Assembly (NCBI RefSeq): GCF_003667525.1
Contig: NZ_RCUW01000002.1
Span: 186,001 to 250,000, forward strand
Source of the DNA: Mycetocola_B reblochoni
GTDB taxonomy: Bacteria; Actinomycetota; Actinomycetes; Actinomycetales; Microbacteriaceae
Length of the DNA: 64,000 bases
Direction: 5' to 3'
The first letter of the stretch is position 1; every line of letters begins with the position of its first letter. The translations under genes and the position numbers were made by a program. The notes beneath the pieces are model-generated. The model worked only from the letters and a program-made list of their open reading frames with translations. It was not told the origin of the DNA and ran no database searches. This document shows positions 35,116 to 42,938 of this stretch, piece after piece.

Positions 35116-35244
35116 GGTGGGACTCCTTGCGGTTGAACGGAACGTGACCAGTGTTCGACGCGTGGCTCTCGACGAGCTATGACGGGAACAAGCGCGAGCA
35201 GAGAGAGCGGTTTCCCACAGGCCCACCACCGCCGTTCCGCCGAG

Positions 35245-35288
35245 TTAGGCCCGCCTTAGCAGACACCGCAGAGGTGGAGCAATAGACT
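35245..35288 (+). promoter_or_regulatory. Putative sdh promoter with a degenerate iron box
   Basis: TAGACT (35283-35288) is a good -10 lying 70 bases before sdhC. TTAGG-CCCG-CCTTA (35245-35258) sits just upstream of the -35 position and matches the iron-box core TTAGGnnnnCCTAA at nine of ten arm positions. Iron control of succinate dehydrogenase is known in C. glutamicum through RipA and DtxR, so this is plausible but unproven. The rest of the 35116-35358 divergent gap shows no other element. Confidence 0.4.
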
Positions 35289-35358
35289 GATTCCGCGTTC
35301 AGCGCATGTCGAGGCGGGCTCGCCCGCACCACACACACGCAGCCAAGGAGGGCCGTTC

Positions 35359-35778
35359 GTGTCAGTCAAAACGGCGGGGGGATCCCCCACAGCACCGACG
35401 ACATCAAAACGAATTTCCGGAACCCTCTACCGCGGCCGTGAGGGCATGTGGTCGTGGGTGCTGCACCGGATCACCGGTGTGGCGATCTTCTTCTTCCTGC
35501 TCGTCCACATTCTCGACACCGCGCTCGTCCGGGTCTCCCCCGAGGCGTACAACGCCGTGATCGGCACCTACCAGACCCCGATCATGGGCGTCGGCGAGGT
35601 GGCGCTGGTCGCGGCGATCGTCTTCCACGCCTTCAACGGGCTGCGCATCATCCTCATCGACTTCTGGTCGAAGGGCTCGCGATACCAGAAGGTCATGTTC
35701 TACGTCGTCATCGGCCTCTGGGTCGTCACGATGGTCGGTTTCGTGCCGCGGCACCTAATCAACGTGTTCAGCCACTAG
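35359..35778 (+). CDS. sdhC: Succinate dehydrogenase cytochrome b subunit
   Basis: Membrane anchor subunit of complex II, 139 residues with three hydrophobic helices. The family motif GMWSWVLHRITGVAIFFFLL is near residue 29, where Ser and His help hold quinone and heme. HAFNGLRIILIDF near residue 90 supplies another heme-side histidine. The GTG at 35359 has AAGGAGG eight bases upstream, which fixes the start. It leads sdhCDAB, ten bases ahead of sdhD. Confidence 0.95.
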   Translation: MSVKTAGGSPTAPTTSKRISGTLYRGREGMWSWVLHRITGVAIFFFLLVHILDTALVRVSPEAYNAVIGTYQTPIMGVGEVALVAAIVFHAFNGLRIILIDFWSKGSRYQKVMFYVVIGLWVVTMVGFVPRHLINVFSH

Positions 35779-35788
35779 GAGGCGTCAG

Positions 35789-36250
35789 ATGTCCAGCGTT
35801 CCTTTCGACGACTTCGACTCGCCCCGATCCGGCAGGCACCGCTCCCGCGGCGTCAACTGGGAGAAGTGGGGCTGGATCTACATGCGCGTCTCCGGCGTGA
35901 TCCTGCTCGTGCTCATCTTCGGCCACCTCTTCGTCAACCTCATGGTCGGCGAGGGCGTGAAGGCGATCGACTTCGCCTTCGTCGGCGGCAAGCTCTCCAA
36001 CCCGTTCTGGCAGGTGTGGGACACGCTCATGCTGTGGCTCGCGCTCATCCACGGGGCCAACGGCATGCGCACGCTCGTCAACGACTACGCCAGAGGTGCA
36101 CGCAGCAGGGCGATCCTCAAGGGGTCGATCTTCGCCGCCGCGGCCATCCTCATCGTGCTCGGCACGCTCGTGGTCTTCACCTTCGACCCGTGCCCGCCGG
36201 TCTCCGCGGCCGACGCGCACCTGCTTCCCTCGTTCTGCCCCGCACCGTGA
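35789..36250 (+). CDS. sdhD: Succinate dehydrogenase hydrophobic membrane anchor
   Basis: Second membrane anchor of complex II, 153 residues. Residues 1-25 are a hydrophilic head (MSSVPFDDFDSPRSGRHRSR). Three helices follow, with YMRVSGVILLVLIFGHLFVN holding a probable heme-ligand histidine and ALIHGANGMRTLVNDYARG after the second helix. The order C-D-A-B with two anchors is typical of Micrococcales. AGGAGG-like bases precede the ATG. Confidence 0.93.
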   Translation: MSSVPFDDFDSPRSGRHRSRGVNWEKWGWIYMRVSGVILLVLIFGHLFVNLMVGEGVKAIDFAFVGGKLSNPFWQVWDTLMLWLALIHGANGMRTLVNDYARGARSRAILKGSIFAAAAILIVLGTLVVFTFDPCPPVSAADAHLLPSFCPAP

Positions 36251-36293
36251 CCGGTCCCACCCGCACACCCGCATCGACACGCAAAGAAGAGCT

Positions 36294-38105
36294 ATGACGA
36301 ACCCCGCTGCAACCGAGTCAGGATCGACCATCGTGGACGGCGTGCACTACCACCAATTCGACATCGTCATCGTCGGCGCCGGTGGCGCGGGGATGCGCGC
36401 CGCGATCGAGGCCGGGCCGGGCGCGAAGACGGCCGTCATCTCCAAGCTGTACCCGACCCGCTCGCACACGGGCGCTGCCCAGGGCGGCATGGCGGCGGCG
36501 CTGGCTAACGTCGAGGAGGACAGCTGGGAGTGGCACACCTTCGACACCGTCAAGGGCGGCGACTACCTCGTCGACCAGGACGCGGCAGAGATCCTGGCGA
36601 AGGAGGCCATCGACGCGGTCATCGACCTCGAGAACATGGGCCTGCCGTTCAACCGCACCCCCGAGGGCAAGATCGACCAGCGGCGCTTCGGCGGCCACAC
36701 CCGCGACCACGGCAAGTCCCCCGTGCGACGCGCCTGCTACGCCGCGGACCGCACCGGCCACATGATCCTGCAGACGCTGTTCCAGAACTGCGTCAAGCTC
36801 GGGATCAACTTCTTCAACGAGTTCTACGTGCTCGACGTGGTGATGACCGAGGTCGACGGCGTCCCGCAGCCCTCCGGCGTGGTCGCCTACGAGCTCGCCA
36901 CCGGCGAGCTGCACGTGTTCCAGTCGAAGGCGATCATCTTCGCCACCGGCGGCTTCGGCAAGATCTACAAGACCACCTCCAACGCGCACACCCTGACCGG
37001 CGACGGCGTCGGCATCATCTGGCGCAAGAAGCTGCCGCTCGAGGACATGGAGTTCTTCCAGTTCCACCCGACCGGCCTCGCCGGGCTCGGCATTCTGCTG
37101 ACGGAGGGCGCCCGCGGCGAGGGCGCGATCCTCCGCAACGCCAGCGGCGAGCGCTTCATGGAGCGCTACGCCCCCACGATCAAGGACCTCGCGCCGCGTG
37201 ACATCGTCGCCCGCTGCATGGTCCAGGAGGTCGCCGAGGGCCGCGGAGCCGGCCCGCACAAGGACTACGTCTACCTGGACTGCACGCACCTCGGCGCCGA
37301 GGTGCTCGAGACCAAGCTCCCGGACATCACCGAGTTCGCCCGGACCTACCTCGGCGTGGACCCGGTGTACGAACCGGTACCGGTGATGCCCACGGCCCAC
37401 TACGCCATGGGCGGCATCCCGACGAACGTCTCCGCCGAGGTCCTGCGTGACAACACCACCGTCGTGCCCGGCCTGTACGCCGCGGGCGAGTGCGCCTGCG
37501 TGTCCGTGCACGGCTCCAACCGGCTGGGCACGAACTCGCTGCTCGACATCAACGTGTTCGGCAAGCGCGCGGGCATCAACGCGGTCGAGTACGTCAAGAC
37601 CGCCGAGTTCATCCCGCTGCCGGACGACCCCGCCCACGAGGTCCGCGAGATGCTCCAGGAGCTGCGCGACTCGACCGGGACGGAGCGCATCGCCGCGATC
37701 CGCAAGGAGCTGCAGGAGCACATGGACCGCGGCGCGCAGGTGTTCCGCACGGACGAGTCGCTGGCCGAGGTGACCGAGATCATCCACGGCCTGCGTGAGC
37801 GCTACCGCAACGTCGCCGTCCAGGACCACGGCAAGCGGTTCAACACCGACCTGCTCGAGGCGGTCGAGCTCGGCTTCCTCCTCGATCTCGCCGAGGTGGT
37901 CGTGTACTCGGCCCGCAACCGCAAGGAGAGCCGCGGCGGCCACATGCGCGACGACTACCCCAAGCGCGACGACGAGAACTACATGCAGCACACGATGGCC
38001 TACCTGACCGGGGACCCGCACTCCTCGGACGCGGCCGACCACATCACGCTGGACTGGAAGCCGGTCGTCATCACCCGCTACCAGCCGATGGAGAGGAAGT
38101 ACTAG
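36294..38105 (+). CDS. sdhA: Succinate dehydrogenase flavoprotein subunit
   Basis: Oxidises succinate to fumarate at the cytoplasmic face of the membrane, passing electrons to SdhB. The product has 603 residues. The FAD-binding GxGxxG is VIVGAGGAGMRAAIEAG at residue ~25, and the flavin-linking histidine is in RSHTGAAQGGMAAAL near 60. The substrate region HPTGLAGLGILLTEGARGEG is near 265, and catalytic Arg is likely in RDIVARCM near 305. HGSNRLGTNSLLDINVFGKR near 410 closes the FAD site. The ATG at 36294 follows AAGAAGAG and is the only start aligned to the family. Confidence 0.97.
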   Translation: MTNPAATESGSTIVDGVHYHQFDIVIVGAGGAGMRAAIEAGPGAKTAVISKLYPTRSHTGAAQGGMAAALANVEEDSWEWHTFDTVKGGDYLVDQDAAEILAKEAIDAVIDLENMGLPFNRTPEGKIDQRRFGGHTRDHGKSPVRRACYAADRTGHMILQTLFQNCVKLGINFFNEFYVLDVVMTEVDGVPQPSGVVAYELATGELHVFQSKAIIFATGGFGKIYKTTSNAHTLTGDGVGIIWRKKLPLEDMEFFQFHPTGLAGLGILLTEGARGEGAILRNASGERFMERYAPTIKDLAPRDIVARCMVQEVAEGRGAGPHKDYVYLDCTHLGAEVLETKLPDITEFARTYLGVDPVYEPVPVMPTAHYAMGGIPTNVSAEVLRDNTTVVPGLYAAGECACVSVHGSNRLGTNSLLDINVFGKRAGINAVEYVKTAEFIPLPDDPAHEVREMLQELRDSTGTERIAAIRKELQEHMDRGAQVFRTDESLAEVTEIIHGLRERYRNVAVQDHGKRFNTDLLEAVELGFLLDLAEVVVYSARNRKESRGGHMRDDYPKRDDENYMQHTMAYLTGDPHSSDAADHITLDWKPVVITRYQPMERKY

Positions 38106-38107
38106 TC

Positions 38108-38866
38108 ATGTCGACCGCCACCCTGGACGCCCCGACGCAGGACGATGCCGTCCAGTCCTTCACCGTGACCTTCATCATCCGCCGCTTCGACCCCGAGGTG
38201 GACGACGAGCCGCGCTGGCAGGACTTCGACGTCGAGATGTTCGCCACCGACCGCGTGCTCGACGCCCTGCACAAGATCAAGTGGGAGCAGGACGGCTCGC
38301 TGACCTTCCGTCGCTCCTGCGCGCACGGCATCTGCGGCTCGGACGCGATGCGCATCAACGGGCGCAACCGGCTCGCGTGCAAGACCCTGATCAAGGACCT
38401 GGACATCTCCAAGCCGATCTACGTCGAGGCGATCAAGGGACTGCCGCTGGAGAAGGACCTCGTCGTCGACATGGAGCCGTTCTTCGAGTCGTACCGTGAG
38501 GTTCAGCCGTTCCTCATCGCGCGCAGCGAGCCGGGGGCGGGCAAGGAGCGCGTGCAGTCGGTCGCCGACCGGGCACGCTTCGACGACACGACGAAGTGCA
38601 TCCTGTGTGCCGCGTGCACCTCCTCGTGCCCGGTGTTCTGGACGGACGGGCAGTACTTCGGCCCCGCGGCGATCGTCAATGCCCACCGGTTCATCTTCGA
38701 TTCCCGCGACGACGCCGCGAAGGTCCGCCTCGACATCCTCAACGACAAGGAGGGAGTCTGGCGCTGCCGCACGACCTTCAACTGCACCGAGGCGTGCCCC
38801 CGCGGCATCCAGATCACGCAGGCGATCGCCGAGGTGAAGCAGGCGGTTATGCGGGGCAAGCCCTAG
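38108..38866 (+). CDS. sdhB: Succinate dehydrogenase iron-sulfur subunit
   Basis: Carries electrons from SdhA to the membrane quinone site through three Fe-S clusters. The product has 252 residues. The 2Fe-2S ligands are in RRSCAHGICGSDAMRINGRN and LAC (about 72-95). The 4Fe-4S and 3Fe-4S ligands are in CILCAACTSSCPV (about 165) and CRTTFNCTEACPRGI (about 220). It begins three bases after the sdhA stop. The operon ends at a hairpin 13 bases beyond the stop. Confidence 0.97.
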   Translation: MSTATLDAPTQDDAVQSFTVTFIIRRFDPEVDDEPRWQDFDVEMFATDRVLDALHKIKWEQDGSLTFRRSCAHGICGSDAMRINGRNRLACKTLIKDLDISKPIYVEAIKGLPLEKDLVVDMEPFFESYREVQPFLIARSEPGAGKERVQSVADRARFDDTTKCILCAACTSSCPVFWTDGQYFGPAAIVNAHRFIFDSRDDAAKVRLDILNDKEGVWRCRTTFNCTEACPRGIQITQAIAEVKQAVMRGKP

Positions 38867-38879
38867 CCCGCAGCGGCAG

Positions 38880-38909
38880 CACCGCTGACGCCCGCGGGTG
38901 TCAGCGGTG
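38880..38909. terminator. Terminator between sdhB and the convergent small gene
   Basis: CACCGCTGACGCCCG pairs with CGGGTGTCAGCGGTG over 15 positions with one G-T pair. It begins 13 bases after the sdhB stop. The right arm GTCAGCGGTG is repeated further downstream as part of a tandem array. Confidence 0.75.
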
Positions 38910-39009
38910 TGCCGCGGTCGCCAGAGAGCGTCAGCGGTGTGCGCGATCGCCAGAGAGCGTCAGCGATGTGCGCGATCGCCAGAGCGGGTCAGCGGTGTGC
39001 CGCCGTCAG
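38900..39009. repeat. Tandem repeat of about 29 bp, 3.7 copies
   Basis: Three full units start at 38900 (30 bases), 38930 (29) and 38959 (29), and a partial fourth starts at 38988. Each begins GTCAGCG(G/A)TGTG and continues with CGCGATCGCCAGAGAGC or a close variant. The unit start is the right arm of the sdh terminator. The last copy runs into the stop codon of the convergent gene at 39006. There are no spacers, so it is not a CRISPR array. Confidence 0.85.
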
Positions 39010-39575
39010 TCGACGCCCGCGGGGATCTCGACGCAGCTCGGCTCACCGGCAGCGGACAGCTCGTCGCCTCGCTCCACCTGGACGGTGACGCAGAGGCGCG
39101 AGCCGGGAACGCCGTCCACGACGAATCCGGTTCCGTCCTGCACGCGCTGCTCGCCGTCGTCGACGGTCACGAGATACCTGTCCCCCTCGGCCAGGCCGGG
39201 ATCGTCCCAGTCGAAGCGGGCGAACGCGCCGTCGGCACTCGCGCTGACCTCGCCCACACGCGGGGGCGCTCCGCCGCCGAGCAGGGTCGGCACCACGGCC
39301 AGTCCGAGCAGAACGAGGGCGACGGAGAGGCCCGCGCACACCACGACGGCGGCCACCACCGCGGCCCGCCGCTGAGGGGCGACGGCGTCGCGCTCTGCGG
39401 CAGCAGGCCCCCCGGTGGCCGAGCCACCGGTGGCCGTGCCACCGGTGGCCGTGCCACCGGCAGCGGTGGCCCGGGCGTCCGAGCCCCCGGCGGACACGGG
39501 CTCCGCGCGGATGCGGCCCCGCCGCGGTCCGGGTGTGTCGGTGTCCCTGCGTCCCGCTGCGCCGCGCTTGCCCAC
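39006..39575 (-). CDS. Single-pass membrane protein with an FN3-like outer domain
   Basis: The 189-residue protein is not assigned to a named family. Residues 1-75 are charged and low complexity, with the repeat GGTATGGTATGGSATGG near residue 40. A membrane helix follows (AAVVAAVVVCAGLSVALVLL, about 76-100). The rest (about 105-185) reads like one fibronectin type III-like beta sandwich: PPRVGEVSASADGAFARFDW, YLVTVDDGEQRVQDG and VTVQVERGDE. Two cysteines there (in SRLCVTV and EPSCVEI) could form a disulfide outside the cell. The GTG at 39575 has GGGGA upstream. It may act with the FHA protein gene 171 bases upstream on the same strand. Confidence 0.65.
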   Translation of the reverse strand: MGKRGAAGRRDTDTPGPRRGRIRAEPVSAGGSDARATAAGGTATGGTATGGSATGGPAAAERDAVAPQRRAAVVAAVVVCAGLSVALVLLGLAVVPTLLGGGAPPRVGEVSASADGAFARFDWDDPGLAEGDRYLVTVDDGEQRVQDGTGFVVDGVPGSRLCVTVQVERGDELSAAGEPSCVEIPAGVD

Positions 39576-39746
39576 CCGTGATCCCCGTCCCCGGCCCCCC
39601 GACCGTCGCGGGGAAGTCTATGTGGAGCGCGGCGGGCGCTGTCCCGAAGCGGCGCAGGGCCGAGGGAAAACCCTGACTGAGCGGCGACGACGCGTGCACC
39701 GCGGCTCCGCCGGCGTGCCGCCGGACGGCCATCCCGCCGATGCCGC

Positions 39747-40787
39747 TCAGGCGCCGCGCGGGCCGCCCGTCGGCTCCTGGACGATCTCGATGATGTTGCC
39801 GTCCCCGACGTCGATGTGCGTGCCGACGACGAGGACCTCGGGCTCGCCGCCGCGGAGCTGGTGCCACGAGGACCCCGGCTGCAGCACGCTCGTTCCGTTG
39901 GTCGACCGCAGATCCGTCGCGACGACGAGGTCGCCGACGAGCTTGAGCTCCAGGTGCGTCGCGGAGACGAGCTTGCCCGGCGACACCAGGGCGACCAGGC
40001 GCGCCGGATCGGGAAGGGGGATCTTCGGCTGGCGCGGGTTGCGGCCGAAGTAGTGGGTGGCGTCGAGCTCGTGCACGCTGCCGCCGTTGACGCGGAACCC
40101 GACGAACTGCGGGAGTGTCGGATGCGGCCGCGTCTCCCTCGAGACGAGGACGTCCGGCGACATGACGGTCATCCCGTCGTGCCGGGAGACGCCGTCGGAG
40201 TCCTGCCGTGGCGCGGCGACACGGAAGCGCCCGTCGAGGCGCTGGGCGACGATGATGCCGCCGTCGAGCGGGATGCCGGGGCCCTTCGGCGCCCCGCCGG
40301 CCAGACCGTTGACCTCGCCGCAGACGACGACTCCGGCCGCCGGCTCAGCCGAGGCGCCCGCCGCGGTCGTCGTCGCGGTCGCCCTGATCCAGCCCGCCTC
40401 CGTCCACAGGTCGACGCGCTCGGCCCCGGCGATCCGCACCCTGACCGTCGAGTCGGTCGCCCAGCGGACGATCGCCCAGTCGGCCGGGGCGGACGCCCCC
40501 CGCGAGAGGATGGCCCGCTCGATCTCGGCCAGGTCGACGGCCGGGTCCTCGACGAGTGCCCAGAGCTGCTCGGCCAGGTCGGGCTGGGTGGGGACCGGCA
40601 GCACGACGATCCACTCCCCGTGGACGACGAAGACCCTGTGGCTGCCCGCGTCGGCGGATGAGTAGCGGTAACTGTGCACGGTCACGACGAAATGGATCCC
40701 TTGGTTCGGCGCCGCGACCCGGGGCTCCGCAGCTCTCCGGTCCATTCTGCCCAAGGTCGCCTCCGCCGCACCACCGGGGTGACCCAT
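39747..40787 (-). CDS. FHA-domain protein
   Basis: Probable phosphothreonine-reading adaptor of 346 residues. The C-terminal 110 residues are an FHA domain: THYFGRNPRQPKI (the GR strand), SPGKLVSATHLELKLVGDLV (the S-x-x-H strand) and VATDLRSTNGTSVL (the N-G strand). The N-terminal 200 residues have no clear family; they begin around HFVVTVHSYRYSSADAGSHR. FHA proteins in actinobacteria dock to Ser/Thr kinases, but no kinase gene is in the window. The ATG at 40787 is preferred because GAGGG lies seven bases upstream. An ATG at 40745 is the alternative. Only 27 bases separate it from the divergent yihY start. Confidence 0.82.
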   Translation of the reverse strand: MGHPGGAAEATLGRMDRRAAEPRVAAPNQGIHFVVTVHSYRYSSADAGSHRVFVVHGEWIVVLPVPTQPDLAEQLWALVEDPAVDLAEIERAILSRGASAPADWAIVRWATDSTVRVRIAGAERVDLWTEAGWIRATATTTAAGASAEPAAGVVVCGEVNGLAGGAPKGPGIPLDGGIIVAQRLDGRFRVAAPRQDSDGVSRHDGMTVMSPDVLVSRETRPHPTLPQFVGFRVNGGSVHELDATHYFGRNPRQPKIPLPDPARLVALVSPGKLVSATHLELKLVGDLVVATDLRSTNGTSVLQPGSSWHQLRGGEPEVLVVGTHIDVGDGNIIEIVQEPTGGPRGA

Positions 40788-40814
40788 CCGTGCACCCTCG
40801 CTAGGGTTGAGGCC

Positions 40815-42023
40815 GTGACCACCTCCTCCCAGACCGGGCGCGGCCCGTCGACCGCCGAACAGGAGCTCAGCCCTCTCGAACGGACCGTCGTCGAGAGCGA
40901 CAGCGCCATCTCCAACCGGATCCAGTCCCCCGTTCTCCGCGCGGGCGCGATCGGCCGTGCCGCGGCCGCGTCGAAGCCCGCCCGCGTCGCCAGGCACTAC
41001 CTCAGCGGCGAGGGCAATCTGCTCGCGGCCGGCATGAGCTTCCAGTCGGTGTTCGCCGTGTTCGCCGCCGTGTTCGTCGGCTTCTCGATCTTCGGCCTGT
41101 TCCTGTCGCGCAACTCCGACGTGTTCGACTCGCTCGTCGACATCGTCAACTCGGCCGTGCCCGGGCTCCTCGGCGACGAGGGAGCGATCAAGACCGACAG
41201 CCTGCTCCAGCAGAACATGATCAGCTGGACGGGCATCATCGCCCTCGCCGGACTGCTCTGGACGGCGATCGGGTGGATGTACTCCACGCGCCAGGCGATC
41301 AGGACCGTGTTCCGGCTGCCCCGCGACAACCGCCCCTTCGTCCGCCAGAAGGTGGCCGATCTCCTGCTCGCCGCGGGCTTCGGCGGCGTCATGCTCGTCT
41401 CCGCCGTGGTGTCGGTCGTCAGCACCCAGATCTGGGAGTGGCTGCTCGGCACCACCGGCGTCGGCACCACGAGCGTGTGGGCCACGATCGGCTCGCGCGC
41501 CCTGGCCGTCGTGATCTCGGCCGCGCTGAACTTCGTCGTGCTGTCGACGATGTACCGCGTGCTCGCCCACATCCCCATCCCCAAGCGGCTGCTCTTCGAG
41601 GGCGCGGCCGTCGCCAGCGCCGGCATCGCCATCCTCGGCCTGTTCGCCGGCATCATCATCTCCGGCGCGAGCAAGAACCCGCTCCTGGCGACCTTCGCGG
41701 TCTTCGCCGGTCTGCTCGTGTGGTTCAACATGGTCAGCAGGGTCATCCTGCTCGGGGCGTCGTGGATTGCCGTGAGCGTGGCCGACAGGGGCCTGGCCGA
41801 CCGCATGCTCAGCGACGAGGACCGTCGGGCCGAGCTGGCCAGGGCAACCCTCGTCGTGGCGAGGGAGCGCCTGCGCGAGGCCGAGGAGAACGAGGCAGGC
41901 ACGCGGTTCTGGGGCCGGCGGCGCGCGCGGAGGCTGACGGAGACCCGCAGGGACGAGCTCGCCGCGGCGGAGCGGGAGGCCGAGGCCAACTCGACCGGCC
42001 CCTCCGCCTCGCTCGGCACCTAG
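40815..42023 (+). CDS. YihY/BrkB-family membrane protein
   Basis: Inner-membrane protein of 402 residues, of unsettled role, sometimes linked to envelope integrity or transport. About six hydrophobic helices lie in residues 70-330. Recognisable stretches are NLLAAGMSFQSVFAVFAAVF near 73, WMYSTRQAIRTVFRLPRDNR near 155 and VWFNMVSRVILLGASWIAVS near 305. The last 80 residues are charged and helical. The GTG at 40815 lies seven bases after TAGGGT (40802-40807), so the mRNA is probably leaderless. It runs into xthA nine bases downstream. Older 'ribonuclease BN' labels for this family are not supported. Confidence 0.9.
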   Translation: MTTSSQTGRGPSTAEQELSPLERTVVESDSAISNRIQSPVLRAGAIGRAAAASKPARVARHYLSGEGNLLAAGMSFQSVFAVFAAVFVGFSIFGLFLSRNSDVFDSLVDIVNSAVPGLLGDEGAIKTDSLLQQNMISWTGIIALAGLLWTAIGWMYSTRQAIRTVFRLPRDNRPFVRQKVADLLLAAGFGGVMLVSAVVSVVSTQIWEWLLGTTGVGTTSVWATIGSRALAVVISAALNFVVLSTMYRVLAHIPIPKRLLFEGAAVASAGIAILGLFAGIIISGASKNPLLATFAVFAGLLVWFNMVSRVILLGASWIAVSVADRGLADRMLSDEDRRAELARATLVVARERLREAEENEAGTRFWGRRRARRLTETRRDELAAAEREAEANSTGPSASLGT

Positions 42024-42032
42024 ACTGGTGCC

Positions 42033-42884
42033 ATGAGTTCCGGCAGCACGCTTCGCATCGCATCCATCAACGTCAACGGGATCAGGGCGGCGTACCGCAA
42101 GGGGATGGGCGAGTGGCTCGAGGGCCGCGGCGCCGACATCGTCGCCGTTCAGGAGGTGCGGGCGCAGACCGAGGACATCGAGAAGCTGCTCGCCCCCGGC
42201 TGGCACCTGCTCCACGACGCCGCGAACGCGAAGGGCAGGGCGGGCGTGGCCCTGTTCAGCCGGATGCCGGCCGTCGCGCACCGCACCGCGCTCGGTCCGG
42301 AGGAGCTGGACAGCAGCGGCCGCTGGCTCGAGGCCGACTTCGAGGTCGACGGAAAGCTGCTCACGGTCGTCAGCACCTACGTGAACTCGGGCGAGGTCGA
42401 CACCCCCAAGCAGGACCAGAAGTGGCTGTTCCTCGAAGCCATGACGGAGCGCCTTCCCCAGTTGGCGGCCGAGCGCGAGCTCGCGCTGGTCACCGGCGAC
42501 CTCAATGTCGGGCACCGCGAGCTCGACATCAAGAACTGGAAGGGCAACGTCAAGAGGGCCGGCTTCCTCCCCCGCGAGCGTGCCTACTTCGACCGCTTCT
42601 TCGGCCCGCAGGGCGAGGAGGTCACCGGTGTCGACGGCACGGTCGGCCCCGGGCTCGGCTGGGTCGACGTCGGCCGCCGCTGGGCCGGCGAGGTCGACGG
42701 GCCGTACAGCTGGTGGTCCCAGCGCGGCCAGGCCTTCGACAACGACACGGGCTGGCGCATCGACTACCACGTCGCCACCCCCGCCCTCGCCGAGACGGTG
42801 ACCGGCTACGCCATCGACCGCGCGCCCGCCTACGACAAGCGCTGGTCGGACCATGCGGCCGTCGTCGTCGACTACGCGCTCTAG
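42033..42884 (+). CDS. xthA: Exodeoxyribonuclease III (AP endonuclease)
   Basis: Repairs abasic sites and trims 3' blocks in DNA. The 283-residue enzyme has the endonuclease/exonuclease/phosphatase fold. Visible residues include IASINVNGIRAAYRKG (Asn), VAVQEVRAQ (metal-binding Glu), VSTYVNSGE, VTGDLNVGHRELDIKNWKGN (catalytic Asp and Asn), GWRIDYHVATP and WSDHAAVVVDY (catalytic His). It follows yihY closely and precedes trpS by 54 bases on the same strand, probably as one transcription unit. Confidence 0.95.
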   Translation: MSSGSTLRIASINVNGIRAAYRKGMGEWLEGRGADIVAVQEVRAQTEDIEKLLAPGWHLLHDAANAKGRAGVALFSRMPAVAHRTALGPEELDSSGRWLEADFEVDGKLLTVVSTYVNSGEVDTPKQDQKWLFLEAMTERLPQLAAERELALVTGDLNVGHRELDIKNWKGNVKRAGFLPRERAYFDRFFGPQGEEVTGVDGTVGPGLGWVDVGRRWAGEVDGPYSWWSQRGQAFDNDTGWRIDYHVATPALAETVTGYAIDRAPAYDKRWSDHAAVVVDYAL

Positions 42885-42938
42885 CGCGAGCCGCGAGCAC
42901 CAGACCACGCACCCGAGCTCGACCCCGAAAGACCCGTC

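Noticed and set aside
34441..35229. Longer start for the DUF4956 gene at 35229
   Set aside because: The added residues are Arg/Ser-rich without family similarity, and the GTG at 35115 has a good ribosome site.
38900..39009. Short regularly sized repeats resembling a CRISPR array
   Set aside because: Units are contiguous with no spacers, only 3.7 copies exist and no cas gene is in the window. It is a tandem repeat derived from a terminator arm.
40815..42023. Ribonuclease BN label for the YihY/BrkB protein
   Set aside because: True RNase BN is a different metallo-beta-lactamase protein. This is a multi-helix membrane protein with no nuclease motif.
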